A stretch of 64,000 nt of DNA from Straminergon stramineum (GCA_963920665.1 OY987270.1:18130019-18194018), one strand, 5' to 3'. Positions 12,604-24,379 are shown, numbered from the stretch's first letter. Numbers and translations are program-made. Notes: a model not told the origin generated them from the sequence alone.

Positions 12604-14282
12604 ATGGTAACGCGCCTCATTTCAGTTTCGCAGTGAATTTTTTGGTGCCGGTTTTGGTCCACTGGATCAATTTGGGTTTGAATTGCAGTTTGTTTGAGTG
12701 GACGTGATTGTTGTGTTGGTGGAATTGCCGCCCTGAATTGCGATAGAGTACTGTTTCGTGATTTCGTGAGGAGTGTTTTAGGGGTTGTGTAATGGTAATT
12801 GTGACCGCGATTACAGACAGGTCGTGTTTTTGAGTTTTTTGCTCGGGGTAATTGGCGGTTGCGAGGGTTTTTGTGTGATCGAGTGAGGGTTCAGGGTACT
12901 GTGGAGGCATGCTTGTGGCTAGGTGGTGATGGATTCGTGGTGATTGACGACGTGGATTTTTGGTGCAGGCTCTGCCCGGGCAGCGAACTCCTGACAACAC
13001 TCCAAGCTTTAAACTCGTTATTGTTGGCGACGGCGGAACAGGTATTGATTTGTGTCTTGGAATTGATTGGGTGTGGTTTGTGCATAGCTCTGTGAGTACT
13101 CATTTTTCTCGGATTGGAATTGTTGTGGGGTGAACGTTGGGATGTGGTGGAAGTAGCTGTTGGTTGTTGGTTTGGAGAGGTTTTGATGGGAACAAAGCGA
13201 TTCGTGTGTGGAGTGGGTGCTGAAAAATGTTGTGGATTGGATCGTGCAGGGAAGACCACTTTTGTGAAACGTCATTTGACTGGTGAATTCGAGAAGAAAT
13301 ACGAACGTGAGTGTTTGCAGAATTACTGATTGTGTTTTGTGTCTGTCATGGTGTTAGAATTGTGTAATTGGTAGTCGATTCTAGGGTTTTGCGTTGACAC
13401 TGACCGTGGGCTGTATTGTGCAGCTACTATCGGTGTGGAGGTGCACCCGTTGGACTTCTTCACGAACTGTGGGCGAATTCGGTTTTACTGCTGGGATACC
13501 GCCGGTCAAGAAAAATTCGGAGGGCTGCGTGATGGATACTAGTGAGTGATCATGTGCCCTAACGCGAGTTTGGAAGTTTAGGTGCTTGGATGTTTTCGCA
13601 GGTTAGGGGTTTGCACTTTTCTGTCTATTGCGATTGCTTGCAGATTATTTGGACTGACTGTAGTCCTGCGTTGGTTTTGCAGCATCCACGGTCAGTGTGC
13701 CATCATCATGTTCGACGTGACGGCTCGTCTGACGTACAAGAACGTTCCGACCTGGCATCGCGACCTTTGCAGGGTGTGCGAGAACATTCCGATCGTGCTG
13801 TGTGGCAACAAGGTGGACGTGAAGAACCGGCAGGTGAAGGCGAAGCAGGTGACATTCCACCGGAAGAAGAACCTGCAGTACTACGAGATTTCGGCCAAGT
13901 CGAACTACAACTTCGAGAAGCCTTACCTGTATCTGGCGAGGAAGCTTGCAGGGTAAGCACGTGGGCATTGGTAGCTGTATCTGGATGCTTGGAGCTTGTC
14001 TGTGACCGAGTTTGTAAAATGAACTCAATCTGATGTTGGTGTCTGGTTGTGTTTTCGATTGTGAGCTTTTGTGTCTTGGAGTGTGGTTCTGAAGTGTGTG
14101 GTCCTGACTTTATTTGTGGCTTTTTCTGCAGTGACGTGAACCTGCACTTCGTGGAATCGCCTGCCCTGGCTCCTCCTGAGGTCCAAATCGACTTGCAGGC
14201 GGTTCGAGAGTACGAGAGCCAGCTTCATGCTGCCTCGCTCCTTCCTCTTCCCGATGATGATGAGGACACATTCGACAGCTAG
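12604..14282 (+). CDS. RAN: Ran small GTPase, copy B (six exons, intact)
   Basis: Exons: 12604-12606 (ATG alone), 12969-13041, 13250-13306, 13424-13541, 13683-13952, 14132-14282; 672 nt, 223 residues, exon lengths identical to copies A and C. All G motifs are present: [34 protein letters not shown] and EISAKSNYN. The N-terminus [15 protein letters not shown] is the most divergent of the three. The C-terminus differs from A by two residues (REYES for QEYEN). From the last bases of intron 4 to about 115 bp past the stop it is nearly identical to RAN-A, including intron 5, while introns 1-4 are not. The start is fixed by the conserved one-codon first exon: ATG followed directly by a GT donor. 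Confidence 0.97.
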
Positions 14283-14399
14283 ATGGATGGCGTTTTTAGT
14301 AGATCCGATGCCGAGCTAGTCGGCCATATTCCTCCATTCTACTGATACACACGCAGCTGTCTGCATCCGACGGCTAGTGGTCAGGTCATTGCAATGTCC

Positions 14400-15345
14400 A
14401 TGAGGATTGTTTTGATTAAACATGCAGGGATCTTGATGAAATACTTATATATTTGAGTGCTAAGGAGACTCTTGGAGATTGTAGTGGATCTTATCTGTGT
14501 GATAAGATCTGTTCGAATTGAGGTTAGTTCGATCGTTTGCTATTTAGTTTTTGTTTTATATATTGTAGATAACCAGGAAGGGAGTTTTTTGTATATACAT
14601 TTTCTTGGACTGTTTAGTACTTCTTAGAGTGTTGCATGACATTATTCATCAGTTGTACGAGGTTCCTGTTGAATTGAATTACCGTCAAGTATCTACGAAA
14701 GTATTTCTTCCAAAAGATGCGCTGTAACTTTCTTGGCTCACACAATGGGATATCTTCCGGTCTAGTGTCTTCATCATTCAATGCTATGTGTTTTCAAATG
14801 TGATGTCCTTTTTGGATTTGTGACGTAGTTTCTGTTTAACCCCTAAGTGGTCTCATGGACACATTGTGTCCATAAGAAACTTAGAAACTGGAAATGCACT
14901 ACGTCCTCATGTTCTGTACTGTTTTTGGAGAAACCTTCGACTACAAATATGTGAGCATCGAACCATTGAAATTCATGTGAAAAAATATTTACTTGGATTT
15001 CTGACTTTTATGAGGGTTTCCAGTATATAACAGGGCTAGGCTTTTGTGATGGTTTTGTCCTCCTCCGTCGGTGATTTTAGCTTTGGGGGAAAATTATAGG
15101 TATGTTCACACTTGGTGTTAAGGGTGATGTTTGCAGTGTGAATCCAGTCTAGAAGTAGGTCTAAATTCATTCTTAAGACCCTTAATAACAACACTCTTTT
15201 ACACCAAGTGCAAACATCAGTTATTGGAGCATGTGCATCTCCTTCCAAGTAGGCAATGTACATGGGACAATACATATATTACCACTACATGTATTTGAAG
15301 AGCCTTCTTATTGTTGCAATTTTTTTGGAATATGCATTGCAATTA
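14400..15345. other. RAN-B downstream region, intergenic
   Basis: No gene is seen. TTAACCCCTAAGTGG at 14836-14850 is a solitary terminus of the TTAA/CCCC element family, followed by the perfect palindrome ATGGACACATTGTGTCCAT near 14856. No matching right end was found. Confidence 0.5.
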
Positions 15346-15530
15346 CAATAGAACCTCTCTAAAGCAATAAGATTGGGATTGGTTTGACACATCAGATAAG
15401 AGAGGTTATTGCATTAGGGAGGGACATGATCTTTGTATGTAGTTCATATTGTTAAGTGGGGACCAACAATCAATGCGGTCTGACATAACTTTATTGAATT
15501 ATAGAGTATTGAATTAGGGAGGTTCTATTG
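15346..15530. mobile_element. Emigrant/pogo-like MITE, 185 bp
   Basis: The ends are CAATAGAACCTCTCTAA and its inverted partner TTAGGGAGGTTCTATTG (17 bp, one mismatch), flanked by TA on both sides (15344-15345 and 15531-15532). TA targets with AGAACCTCT-type ends and an internal TTGGGA / GGGACCA match the Emigrant MITEs of Arabidopsis, which belong to the pogo branch of Tc1/mariner. No coding capacity is present, so it would need a transposase in trans. Confidence 0.85.
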
Positions 15531-15532
15531 TA

Positions 15533-16395
15533 GTATGCTAGAGTGGAGTACCTCAACAACTTTTTTATTAAAAACTAATTTGAAAATTTTGGCTAAATTT
15601 CAAGGAAGAGACCTCTATAAATCTCCATGTTTGCTAGATTCTACCATATTTAAAATTTTGAAAAATCTATAATTTATTCCAAAAAATTCCATTTTTTTTC
15701 AAAGCCTTTGTTGCCATGACTTATTGTATACCTACACAAAATTTGACCTCAATAAAAAGTTGTCAATCTTTTATCGACAAGTATTTGTTTGCCAAACCAA
15801 CCTCAATACTTCAAAAATGGAAGTGGAGTGTGGACCACTTTCGAAGTAATCTATTATCAACTCTTTGGTTTGTATTATGTCTTCAAAATCTTATAGTATC
15901 GTGTCATCAAATCTAAATTGATTGTAAGTATCGACCCCTTCATCCAAACTAGTATTGAAAAGTATTCCAAACCTATTGAACTCCAATTCCGTCATATATT
16001 CAAAAGATTCCCATATTCCATTTGCATGAAATTGTTTTCAAAAAATATATTTAAGAAATTGTAATATGATTGTATTTGCCTCAAGTCTTTAGTACAAATT
16101 TTAGCCTAATTTAGTAGTACCCCTACAATTATGCTCAATAACCAATTTGTAATGCAATGTACAATGGAAAATATTAGTATTAGATTTGTATACAATTGTC
16201 CTTAAATGATATTTAATTAAGAGTTCTATGTCTTTTTCTTTCATATTTTTGTTTATATTATTCCATCAACTATTTACCCAAAAATAGTTGAATAAACATG
16301 ATATACTATTAAAAAAAACTAATCTTCTAAAATTATAGGGCATATCATGTACATTGGTATAGGAAAAGAGGTATGAATACAAAATAACCAAGTAT
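15533..16395. other. AT-rich intergenic DNA
   Basis: Nothing recognised. The frame at 15716-15916 has no similarity I know. Confidence 0.6.
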
Positions 16396-16556
16396 AGGGA
16401 ATTTCGTTAAAATGTTGCCATTCTGAAACTTTGGTACTTTTATAGTTTAGACCCCGCAGTCTAAAATGTATACTTGTCTTAGATGGCACTTTCACGATTT
16501 AGATTGTATAGTTTGAAAATGGCATATGAAATGACACCATTTTAACAAAATTCCCT
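16396..16556. mobile_element. 161-bp MITE with AGGGAATTT ends
   Basis: The left end AGGGAATTTCGTTAAAATG is the inverted partner of the right end CATTTTAACAAAATTCCCT, read as AGGGAATTTTGTTAAAATG (one mismatch in this stretch), and the match continues into KTGYCATT. A longer relative lies at 23225-23677. The target-site duplication could not be fixed. Confidence 0.7.
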
Positions 16557-16724
16557 TTAAATGCTATTATTACAAAAGACACAAAAATCATGGTTGTCAT
16601 ATTGGACAGACGTCTGATTCGCCCGTCTGTTAGAGGTCTCGCCCGTCCGATATAGTCAACACAAAGTTGACTTTATGAAAACAGAAAAATAAGCCATGTA
16701 GATGCCACATAGATTCTAGAACAT

Positions 16725-16945
16725 GCAAGGCGCGGACGCCATCATCAAGGCGTGGACTCCAGGGCAAACAATTCATAGAGGCGGAAGAACTTGAGAGAGT
16801 GCAGCTGAATCACAGACTCCAGGGCGCGGACTCTAGGGCGTGGACTTGAAGTCAGGGCGCGGACTCTAGGGCGTGGACTTGAAGTCAAGGCGCAGACTCT
16901 AGGGCATGGATGTGCTCGTCCAGCGCAGGAGGTAGGACTTTGAAA
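16725..16945 (+). repeat. GC-rich minisatellite, GGCGCGGACTCYAGGGC units
   Basis: Units of about 17-33 bp alternate GGCGCGGACTCTAGGGC with GTGGACTTGAAGTC and stand out sharply from the AT-rich surroundings. Related units occur at 19770-19890, 20100-20240 and 20460-20590, and in inverted orientation at 22650-22835. Open frames across it are an effect of base composition. Confidence 0.85.
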
Positions 16946-17135
16946 TACACTTGGGCTTAACATCCTTGAGTCCTTCCTTTTCTTGGAGCGGGGGAACCAT
17001 TAATTATAGCTTGAACAACTTGTTTTGGATTCCAATAAGACAATGAAAGTAAGATGTCAAATAAAGAGCTCCACTGACTAAGATTTGGAAGAAACTTCAT
17101 GGAAGAGCATGTCCCCTTCATTGTGGTGGAAAATG
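16750..17135 (+). repeat. duplicated segment, partner at 20465-20805
   Basis: From GACAATTCATAGAGGCGG-like sequence through TTGGAGCGGGGGAACC to CATTGTGGTGGAAAATG, this segment and 20465-20805 are nearly identical direct copies about 3.7 kb apart. Both are followed at once or soon after by T-rich arrays, so a larger unit (minisatellite plus this block plus T-rich array) was probably duplicated. Confidence 0.8.
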
Positions 17136-17139
17136 TTAG

Positions 17140-18330
17140 CAAAGCTCTCCCATCCCAACTCTATGCCATTCATTTGCGTTTGGATCATTCTCTCTCCTAT
17201 TTTTTTGGCTTCATTCCTAAAACTCTCACATTCCAACTTATACTAATTTTTTTTCTTTTGGTTGAATCATTCTTTCTTCTATTTTGTTCCTAAAACTCTC
17301 CCATCCCAACTCAAAGCCAAATGTTCATTTTTTGTTCCATCATTCCTTTCCCTATTTTTTTGGATCATTCCTAAAACTCTCCCATCCCAATTCATAGTTC
17401 TTTTTTTTATTCGTTGAATCATCTCCTTTTCTATTTTGTTTTGCTTCATTATTTAGCAAGACTCTTTTCTAGTTTTCTTCCAACTCCATGCCCATCTTTA
17501 TTTGTTGAATCATTCCCTTTCCTATTTCATTTTTGCCTATTTCCTATAGTTCTCCCACCCCAATTCAAAGCCATTAATTTTTTGTTCCATCATTATCTTT
17601 CCTTTTTTTTGTGTTTGCTTCATTCCTAAAACTCTTCCATCCCACCTCAATGCCATTCTTTTTTTTTTTGGCTTCATGAACTCCTTAAACACTTCCATTT
17701 CCATTGAATGCCATTTGTTTTTTGTTCCACCATTCCCTTTCCTATTTTTTTTGGCTTTGGATTCCTAAACACTTCCATGCCATTTTTGGGGGGTGCATTC
17801 ATTCCCTTTCCTATTTTATTTGCTTGATTAGGAAAGTTGTTCCATCCCAAGTTATACAAAAACTAAATGGCATTATTATTCCCTTCCTAGTTTTTTTGGG
17901 CTTGATTAGCAAAATTGCTCCATTCCAACCTAAGCCCCAAGGCCATTGAAATGATTTAATTTTTGTATTCATTAAACCCTTTCTAATTTTTTTTGGTTTG
18001 ATTTGCAAGATTATTCTATCCCAACTCAATGCCATTTATTTTTTGGTATATCATTTACTTCCTAATTTTTTTTGGGCTTCATTTGCAACATTATCCCATG
18101 CCATCCCAATGCCCTTTATTTTTTGTATATCATTCCCTCCCTAGTTTTTTTTGGCTTGATTAGCAAAATTGTTCCATCTAACCTCAATGCACTTTATTTT
18201 TTGTATATCATTCACTCCCTATTTTTTTTGGCTTGATTAGTAAAACTCTTACATTCCAACTCAAGGCCATTTAGTTTTGTGGTATCCCAACTCAATGATA
18301 AATTATTTTTACGGTATCAAATTGAAGTCT
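17140..18330 (+). repeat. degenerate T-rich tandem array I
   Basis: Units of roughly 65-90 bp contain CATTCCCTTTCCTATTTTT, then GGCTTCATTCCTAAAACTC, then CCATCCCAACTCAATGCC and ATTTTTTGTTCC. They are repeated more than a dozen times with drift; later units replace the 'cattcctaaaactc' part with 'gattagcaaaatt'. Frames such as 17414-17629 and 17704-17949 are array artefacts. Confidence 0.8.
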
Positions 18331-18630
18331 TTCCATTCTCTTTGCATGTCATATACACAAAATAGGTAAGAAAAAAAATTGAGGTTAAAGGCTATTATAT
18401 GCATTAGAAAATCAACATTGGCAATTCACACCTTGCATTAAATCTTTAGGGTCACTCCATCCCAACTCCATTCCAACTCAATGATAAATTTTTTTACAAT
18501 ACATTTCCATTCTCTTTACATGTCATAAAAAAATAGATAATAAAAAAAATATGAAGTTAAAGGCCATCACATGCACTAGAAAATCAAGAATGACAATGGA
18601 TACTTTGCATTAAATCTTGAGTAGAAAAAT
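18295..18630 (+). repeat. tandem duplication of about 185-190 bp
   Basis: Two adjacent copies each contain CCATTCTCTTTGCATGTCAT or its TTTACATGTCAT variant, GAGGTTAAAGGC, GCATTAGAAAATCAA and CTTTGCATTAAATCTT. Confidence 0.7.
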
Positions 18631-18639
18631 TTAACCCAC

Positions 18640-19690
18640 TTGTTTATGGTACATGGGGCAAAAGACTCTTTAATAAAAAGGAAAATAGTTAAAAAAAAAT
18701 TTCCTATCCATTTAGGTCCCAATTTTGTATAAAATAGAATTGTAGGGCCTTACATCGGATCCTACCCTTGGATTCCCTTCTTGCCTTGAATTCTCTTCCT
18801 TGGATTTCTTTCTCCCCGTTTTTCTTTGCTAGAATTATATTTTAGCAAAAAAGCAAATTCAAGTATTTGTGTTTGGGATTTAGGCCCTTAGGCTCAAACA
18901 TTCTAACTTGTAACTAAAGTTTTGAATCGTACCGAAATTAAATTTACGAAAGTTTGGGTGACCCCATCCCTCGTTGGGGGCATTGAATTTCAAAGCACTT
19001 ACATTCGAAGTCAATGCCATTTTCGGGGGTTGGATAACTTGGAAGGGAACCATTTCTAAAAAAATAGCTAGAAGGGATGGTTTTTGAATGGAAGCTCAGA
19101 TCTTCCATTCTTTTGGATTCACGTGAAGGGACTAATATTTGAAAATGCTTGGTATAAGGGTTTTTGGAATAATTGATAGAATGAATTTTATTAATGAACC
19201 CACAGGTTTTATTTCTTCAAATCCACTATTCATAATAAAGGATTCAATTTGAGGCATATTAACTAAAAGAAATTTATTTTGGAAATGAGAAATTACAAGT
19301 TACATTTTCTTCTAAATGTAAAGGGATTGTTTGTTTTTGCTCATATCTCTTCATTGTCTAGCCTTTGTGGCTTGGCTTGTTGTGTATTTTTTTTTATGCA
19401 ATGGTTCCTTCCATTTGTTAAAAAAAATAAAATGTAAAGGGATTCATTTTTTTTATTACTTGGCACAAGGGATTGTTGCTTAATTGAACGTACAAGTTAA
19501 ATTGAAGTAGAATGATTGTGAATGCCAATCCATGATTACGAATCATTGGTACAAGAAATTGATTTTCACATGAACTTACAAGTTATATTGATTTCAATGC
19601 ATGAGAAGGGTTCTTTTCTAAAGGTAATTGCTACATCTATTTGTTATTTGATTCAACCCTAAGCCATTAACTCAAATTGTGAACCCAAAA
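18640..19690. other. AT-rich spacer inside the repeat domain
   Basis: No gene or clear repeat was recognised between T-rich array I and the telomere-like motif. Confidence 0.5.
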
Positions 19691-19694
19691 CTAA

Positions 19695-19718
19695 AACCCT
19701 AAACCCTAAACCCTAAAT
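19695..19718 (+). repeat. short interstitial telomere-like repeat (CCCTAAA)3
   Basis: Three and a bit plant-type telomeric heptamers, AAACCCTAAACCCTAAA, lie next to the GC-rich minisatellite domain. The array is too short to be a telomere. Confidence 0.8.
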
Positions 19719-19845
19719 CCTGCACTCTTGAAACCCTTGGCCACAATAATTCAAGAAGTTGGAGGGTGGAACTTCACTGCGATGGCGCTATTCAGGGCGT
19801 GGACTTCATCATAAGGTGTGGACTCCAGGGCGTACACCCCAAGTG

Positions 19846-20590
19846 AGGGCAGGGACTTGAAGTCAAGGCGCGGACTCCAGGGCAAAACTCCACTACAGAA
19901 ATGTGGGTGCGCACATGGGGATGCATTGGGCATGGGATCCCTCCTTCTTCCTATTTAATGGTCTTGGAAGATGGTGTCCCCCCTTTTCATAGAAAGAGGG
20001 AAACATTAAATGTTGTCACACCTTGCTTTAGAGTCCTCATATTCGTGGAGAGATAAGAACGCTTTCTCTCACAAATGTTTTCGCTGAATGGGTTGTGTTA
20101 GGGCACGGACTCTAGGGCGGACAATTCACAGAGGCGGAAGAACTTGAGAGAGCGCAGCTGAATCACAGACTCCATAGTGTGGACTTGAAGGCAGGGCGCG
20201 GACTCTAGGGCGTGGACTTGAAGTGAAGGCACGGACTCCAAGGCGAAACTCCACTATAGAAATGTGGGTGCGCACATGGGGATGCATTGGGCATGGGATC
20301 CCTCCTTCTTCCTATTTAATGGTCTTGGAAGATGGTGTCCCCCCTTTTCATGGAAAGAGGGAAACATTAAATGATGTCACACCTTGCTTTAGAGTCCTCA
20401 TATTCGTGGAGAGACAAGAACGCTTTCTCTCACAAATGTTTTTGCTGAATGGGTTGTGTTAGGGCACAGACTCCAGGGCGGACAATTCATAGAGGCGGAA
20501 GAACTTGAGAGAGCGCAGCTGAATCACAGACTCCATAGTGTGGACTTGAAGGCAGGGCGCGGACTCCAGGGCATAGACGTGCTCATCCAG
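19846..20590 (+). repeat. 361-bp tandem duplication with minisatellite
   Basis: ATGTGGGTGCGCACATGG occurs at 19901 and 20262, and the block TAGGGCACGGACTC / AGAGGCGGAAGAACTTG occurs from 20100 and 20461; both give a period of 361 bp. Each unit contains GC-rich GGCGCGGACTCCAGGGC sequence and a non-coding middle with GGTCTTGGAAGATGGTG. The frame at 20223-20462 lies within the second unit. Confidence 0.9.
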
Positions 20591-20809
20591 CACAGGAGGC
20601 AAGACTTTGAAATGCGCTTGGGCTTGACATCCTTCAGTCCTTCCTTTTCTTGGAGCGGGGGAACCATTAATTATAGCCTGAACAACTTGTTTTGGATTCT
20701 AACAAGACAATGAAAGCAAGATGCCAAATAAAGAGCTCCACTGACTAAGATTTGGAAGAAACTTCATGGAAGAGCATGTCCCCTTCATTGTGGTGGAAAA
20801 TGTTTTTCC

Positions 20810-21030
20810 TTATTTCTTGTAACACTTCAAACTACTTTGAACCAACAAATAGTTTAGGGTGTAAAAAAAAGACTCTAAATTCTAAAGTGTTTAGGACACT
20901 TTGACGAAATATTTAGGAAATATTTTGGAAATGTAGTGTACTAGATAAAAGGGTAAAACCACATTTTGTTTAAAATGAAAGAAATAGTAGGGAGTTAAAA
21001 AAAAATTCTAGGCCTTCAATACGTCACTTG
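20810..21030. other. short unique spacer
   Basis: Unique AT-rich sequence separates duplicated segment II from T-rich array II. Confidence 0.4.
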
Positions 21031-22560
21031 AATTTTTAATTCCATCATTCCCTTTCCTATCTTGGGGGGCTTCATTCCTAAAACTCTTCCATCCCACCTC
21101 AATGCCATTAATTTTTTTGTAAATCATTCAATTTTTTTTTTGGCTTCATGAACTCCTTAAACACTTCCATTTCAACTACTTGCCCTCTATTTTTTGTTCC
21201 ACCATTTTTTTCTTCATTAATTCCTAAAACTCTTTAATTTGAACTCCATGCCAATATTTATTCATCCAACTCACTTCCTTTCCTATTTTCTTTTGCTTTC
21301 CTATTTTTTTTCTTCATTGATTCCTAAAACTCTTTTATTCCAACTCCATGCCAATATTTATTTGTTGCGTCATTTCCTTTCCTATTTTTTTTGCTTTCCA
21401 TTTTTTTTCCTTCATGTATTCCTAAAATTCTTTTATTCCAACTTTAAGCAAGCTTTTTTTTGTTCCATCATTCCCTTTCCTATTTTTTTTACTCATTAGC
21501 AAAATTCTTCCATACCAACTCAATAATAAATGTTTTTTATGGTACCAAATTGGAGTCTTTCCATTCACTTCCCATTCTCATATGAAAAAATAGGTAATCA
21601 AAAATAAGATTTGTTTCATATCTCTTTCACATTTGTTTGCTTTTATTAACATTTAAAATGCACTTACATTCCAATGGATTGACATTTCTTTCCCTTCCCT
21701 AGTTTTCGTCATTGATTGGAAATGAATCCTACTCCAATTCAATGACATTTAATTTCATTCCCTAAATGTTTTTATCATTAAATCCTATTCCAATTCAATG
21801 ACATTACATTTCTTCACCTAATTTTTTTTATCATTGAATATTTGAATCCTATTTCAACTCAATGACATTTCATTTCCTTACCTAAATTTTATCCCCATTG
21901 AATCCTAATCCAATTCAATGACATTTCATTTTTTTCACTAACTTTTTTATTTATTAAATCCTATTCCAACTCAAAGACATTTTACTTCCTTCCCTAATTT
22001 AAAGTTTTCAATTTTATTTTATGGTCATTTTTTGGTAACCATTTTATTGGATATGTACCTATTTCCATCCCAATTTAATGATTCCCATTTACCTTTCCCA
22101 ATTTTTGGTGCTTCGGATAACAATACACTTCCATGCCATTTTTTGGGTAGGATTCATTCCCTTTCTGATTTTTTTTGCTTGATTAGCAAAATTGTTTCAT
22201 CCCAAGTTATACAAAAACTAAATGGCATTATTATTCTCTTCCTAAATTTTTTCCAACTCAATGCCATTTTTTTTTCATTGATCATTCCCTTCCTAATTTT
22301 TTTGTGTTTGATTAGCAAATTGCTCCATCTCAACCCAAGTGCATTTAATTTTTGTATTCCCTAAACCCATTCTAATTTTTTGGGGCTTGATTTGCAAGAT
22401 CATTCTATCCCAACTCAATGCCATTTATTTTTTGGTATATCATTCTTTCCCTATTTTTTGCATTTCTCCATCATTCCTTTGCCTATTTCAGTATTTTGCA
22501 ATTAAATATGTACCTATTACCATCCCATTTTTTTGGGTTCCATCATTCTTTATTTCCTTT
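21030..22560 (+). repeat. degenerate T-rich tandem array II
   Basis: The repeat vocabulary is that of array I (CCCTTTCCTATTTTTTTT, CTAAAACTCTTCCATCCC, CAACTCAATGCCATT). In the middle (21660-21990) a shorter unit built on CCTATTCCAATTCAATGACATT recurs about every 60 bp. Frames at 21239-21499, 22032-22364 and 22339-22638 are artefacts of the array. Confidence 0.8.
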
Positions 22561-22649
22561 GCATTAACGACATTTCAAATGCTGTTTGTTCAAAAAATAA
22601 ATTTATATATATACATATATTGGAGAACACATAAGTAAAATCCACCATT

Positions 22650-22835
22650 TCCCGTCCGCGCCTTGACTGCATGAGTCCACGCCCTCAGGCTCGCGCTGAA
22701 GTCCCCACCTTGCCTGAACAAGTCCTCGCCCTAACGCTCATGTTGAAGTCCACGCCCTGCTTGAAGGAGTCCGTGCCCTGACAGTGGCACAATGACGTCC
22801 GCGCCCACACATGACGTCCGCACCCTGTATCTCGC
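22650..22835 (-). repeat. GC-rich minisatellite, inverted orientation
   Basis: Units such as GTCCACGCCCTCAGGCTC, GAAGTCCACGCCCTGC and GACGTCCGCGCCC are the reverse complement of the GGCGTGGACTTC / GGCGCGGAC units at 16725-16945 and 19770-20590. The 16.7-22.8 kb domain is therefore bracketed by inverted GC-rich arrays. Confidence 0.75.
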
Positions 22836-23224
22836 TGTCTGAGGTGACGTGTCATTCAAAAAATTCCACAACTTTGAAAAATTGAAGCCGTCCGATTGGT
22901 CTGGATTGTCCGTCTGTTCGGTCCGGTTCGCCCATTCGTCCGGGACGTCCGGTGACCCTGACCCATCCGATATGATAACCTTGACAAAAATGTTGACAAA
23001 ACAAAAGTTGCTCAAAAAAATTCTAAGAGCTTTTCCAATGTTCACATGACAAACAAATGGCTCTTGGATAACACACTTTGAGCATCAATACAATAATCCT
23101 TATAACAGAATAGATGAGAGCAAAGTGTTGAACATCCTAAACCATCCCCATGGTATATTGTGTTCAATATCTATATAATTGAGGTTGGTACCATGGTAGG
23201 ACGTATAGCTCAAAGGCGGTTATG

Positions 23225-23677
23225 TGGGGAACTTCATAAAAATGGCACCATTCCACAACTTTGGCACTTTAATGATTTATACTGCAAAATCTTAGATGTA
23301 TACCTCTCCTAGATGGCACTTTTACAGTTCAGATTGAACGGTCTTAAAATGGTGTATGCCATTAGGGGAGATTTGAGGGTTGTACATGCTTGCGAGTTCC
23401 TAAGCTACGGGGAACACATGAACTGTGCCACTCTTGCAATCTCATGTGGTCGAGACCATGCCATGTCAAAAAAATTAAATTATTTTAATCCAAATTTCTT
23501 TTGCATTTTAGAACTAAATTTTTTTTTAATTTTTAATTTTTGATATTTATTTTCCAACCAGCAGCTAGACATTCCTAGACAACATAGGGAACAAACAAGG
23601 GAACAACCCTAAAACGGGCATGTTGAGCCCTCAAATTTTCTCTAATGGCAATGGCACCATTTTAAGGAAATTCCCTA
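23225..23677. mobile_element. long relative (453 bp) of the AGGGAATTT MITE
   Basis: The left end TGGGGAACTTCATAAAAATG and right end CATTTTAAGGAAATTCCCTA form an imperfect inverted repeat. The left 130 bp align with the 161-bp element at 16396-16556 (TTAGATGTATACCTCTCC, AGATGGCACTTTTACAG). About 280 bp of extra internal sequence, with no recognised gene, separates it from the right end. Confidence 0.6.
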
Positions 23678-24000
23678 TGGTTGCAACCACAATCCTCTAA
23701 TACTCCCTCTCGCAATGGAAATTCCGTCTGAGCAAGATGTCACGATATAGATTCCTTCCTCTTGAAGCTGTGAGAGCTCTAAGAGCACAAAATAAACATG
23801 TGAGTACACTAGTTTGAGCACTATCACTGTTTCAAATTCTTATCATCTGTAGGTATTAAGCTGTATACAACGGATGAGATTCTAACTCAGTCTATCTCTA
23901 TCAATGGGAAATACTCTTGCTAGGGATCTAGTTTCTTGCAATTTCTTGGTGACAAATATGTGACAAAGTCTTGTTAATTTGTGTCGACGTAACAATTGTA

Positions 24001-24375
24001 GACACTGGAACTGTCCCGCCAATGTAACGAAATTGACGATGTCACTGGCCCGGAATTAGTGCACACAGCAGAGTACTTAGTGGCACGAGAAATACTAGAG
24101 TTCTCGGTTGTATATCTTAACGCCAATTTCATTAAATTCGCAGCACTCCACTACTCTTGAATCATCATTAATTCAGAGCCAGAAACTGAAACGCTAATCT
24201 ACTCCTGTCGATCCCAGTTTCTAGAGCTTTGTTGTAGAAAAATCAAACAATTTCAGACACTGGAATCGCGCTAATGTAACGAAACTGACAATGTCACTAA
24301 CCCGGAATACACACAACAGTGTAGTTTATTCGAAGCATGAGAAATTTTAGAGTTGTCGGTAGTAATTCTAACCTC
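24001..24375 (+). repeat. 255-bp tandem duplication
   Basis: GACACTGGAA at 24001 and 24256 starts two copies sharing AATGTAACGAAA, TGACGATGTCACT or its TGACAATGTCACT variant, CCCGGAAT and TAGAGTT-TCGGT. The copies have diverged moderately and the function is unknown. Confidence 0.75.
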
Positions 24376-24379
24376 AACC

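Noticed and set aside
16745..16963. Repeat-rich frame (RVRALTSSPRP units)
   Set aside because: Translation of the GC-rich minisatellite; it has no gene context.
19695..19718. Chromosome end
   Set aside because: Only about three CCCTAAA units, inside continuous unique and repeat sequence; an interstitial motif.
17140..22560. CRISPR-like regular repeats
   Set aside because: The units are degenerate, T-rich and contiguous, without unique spacers, in eukaryotic nuclear DNA.
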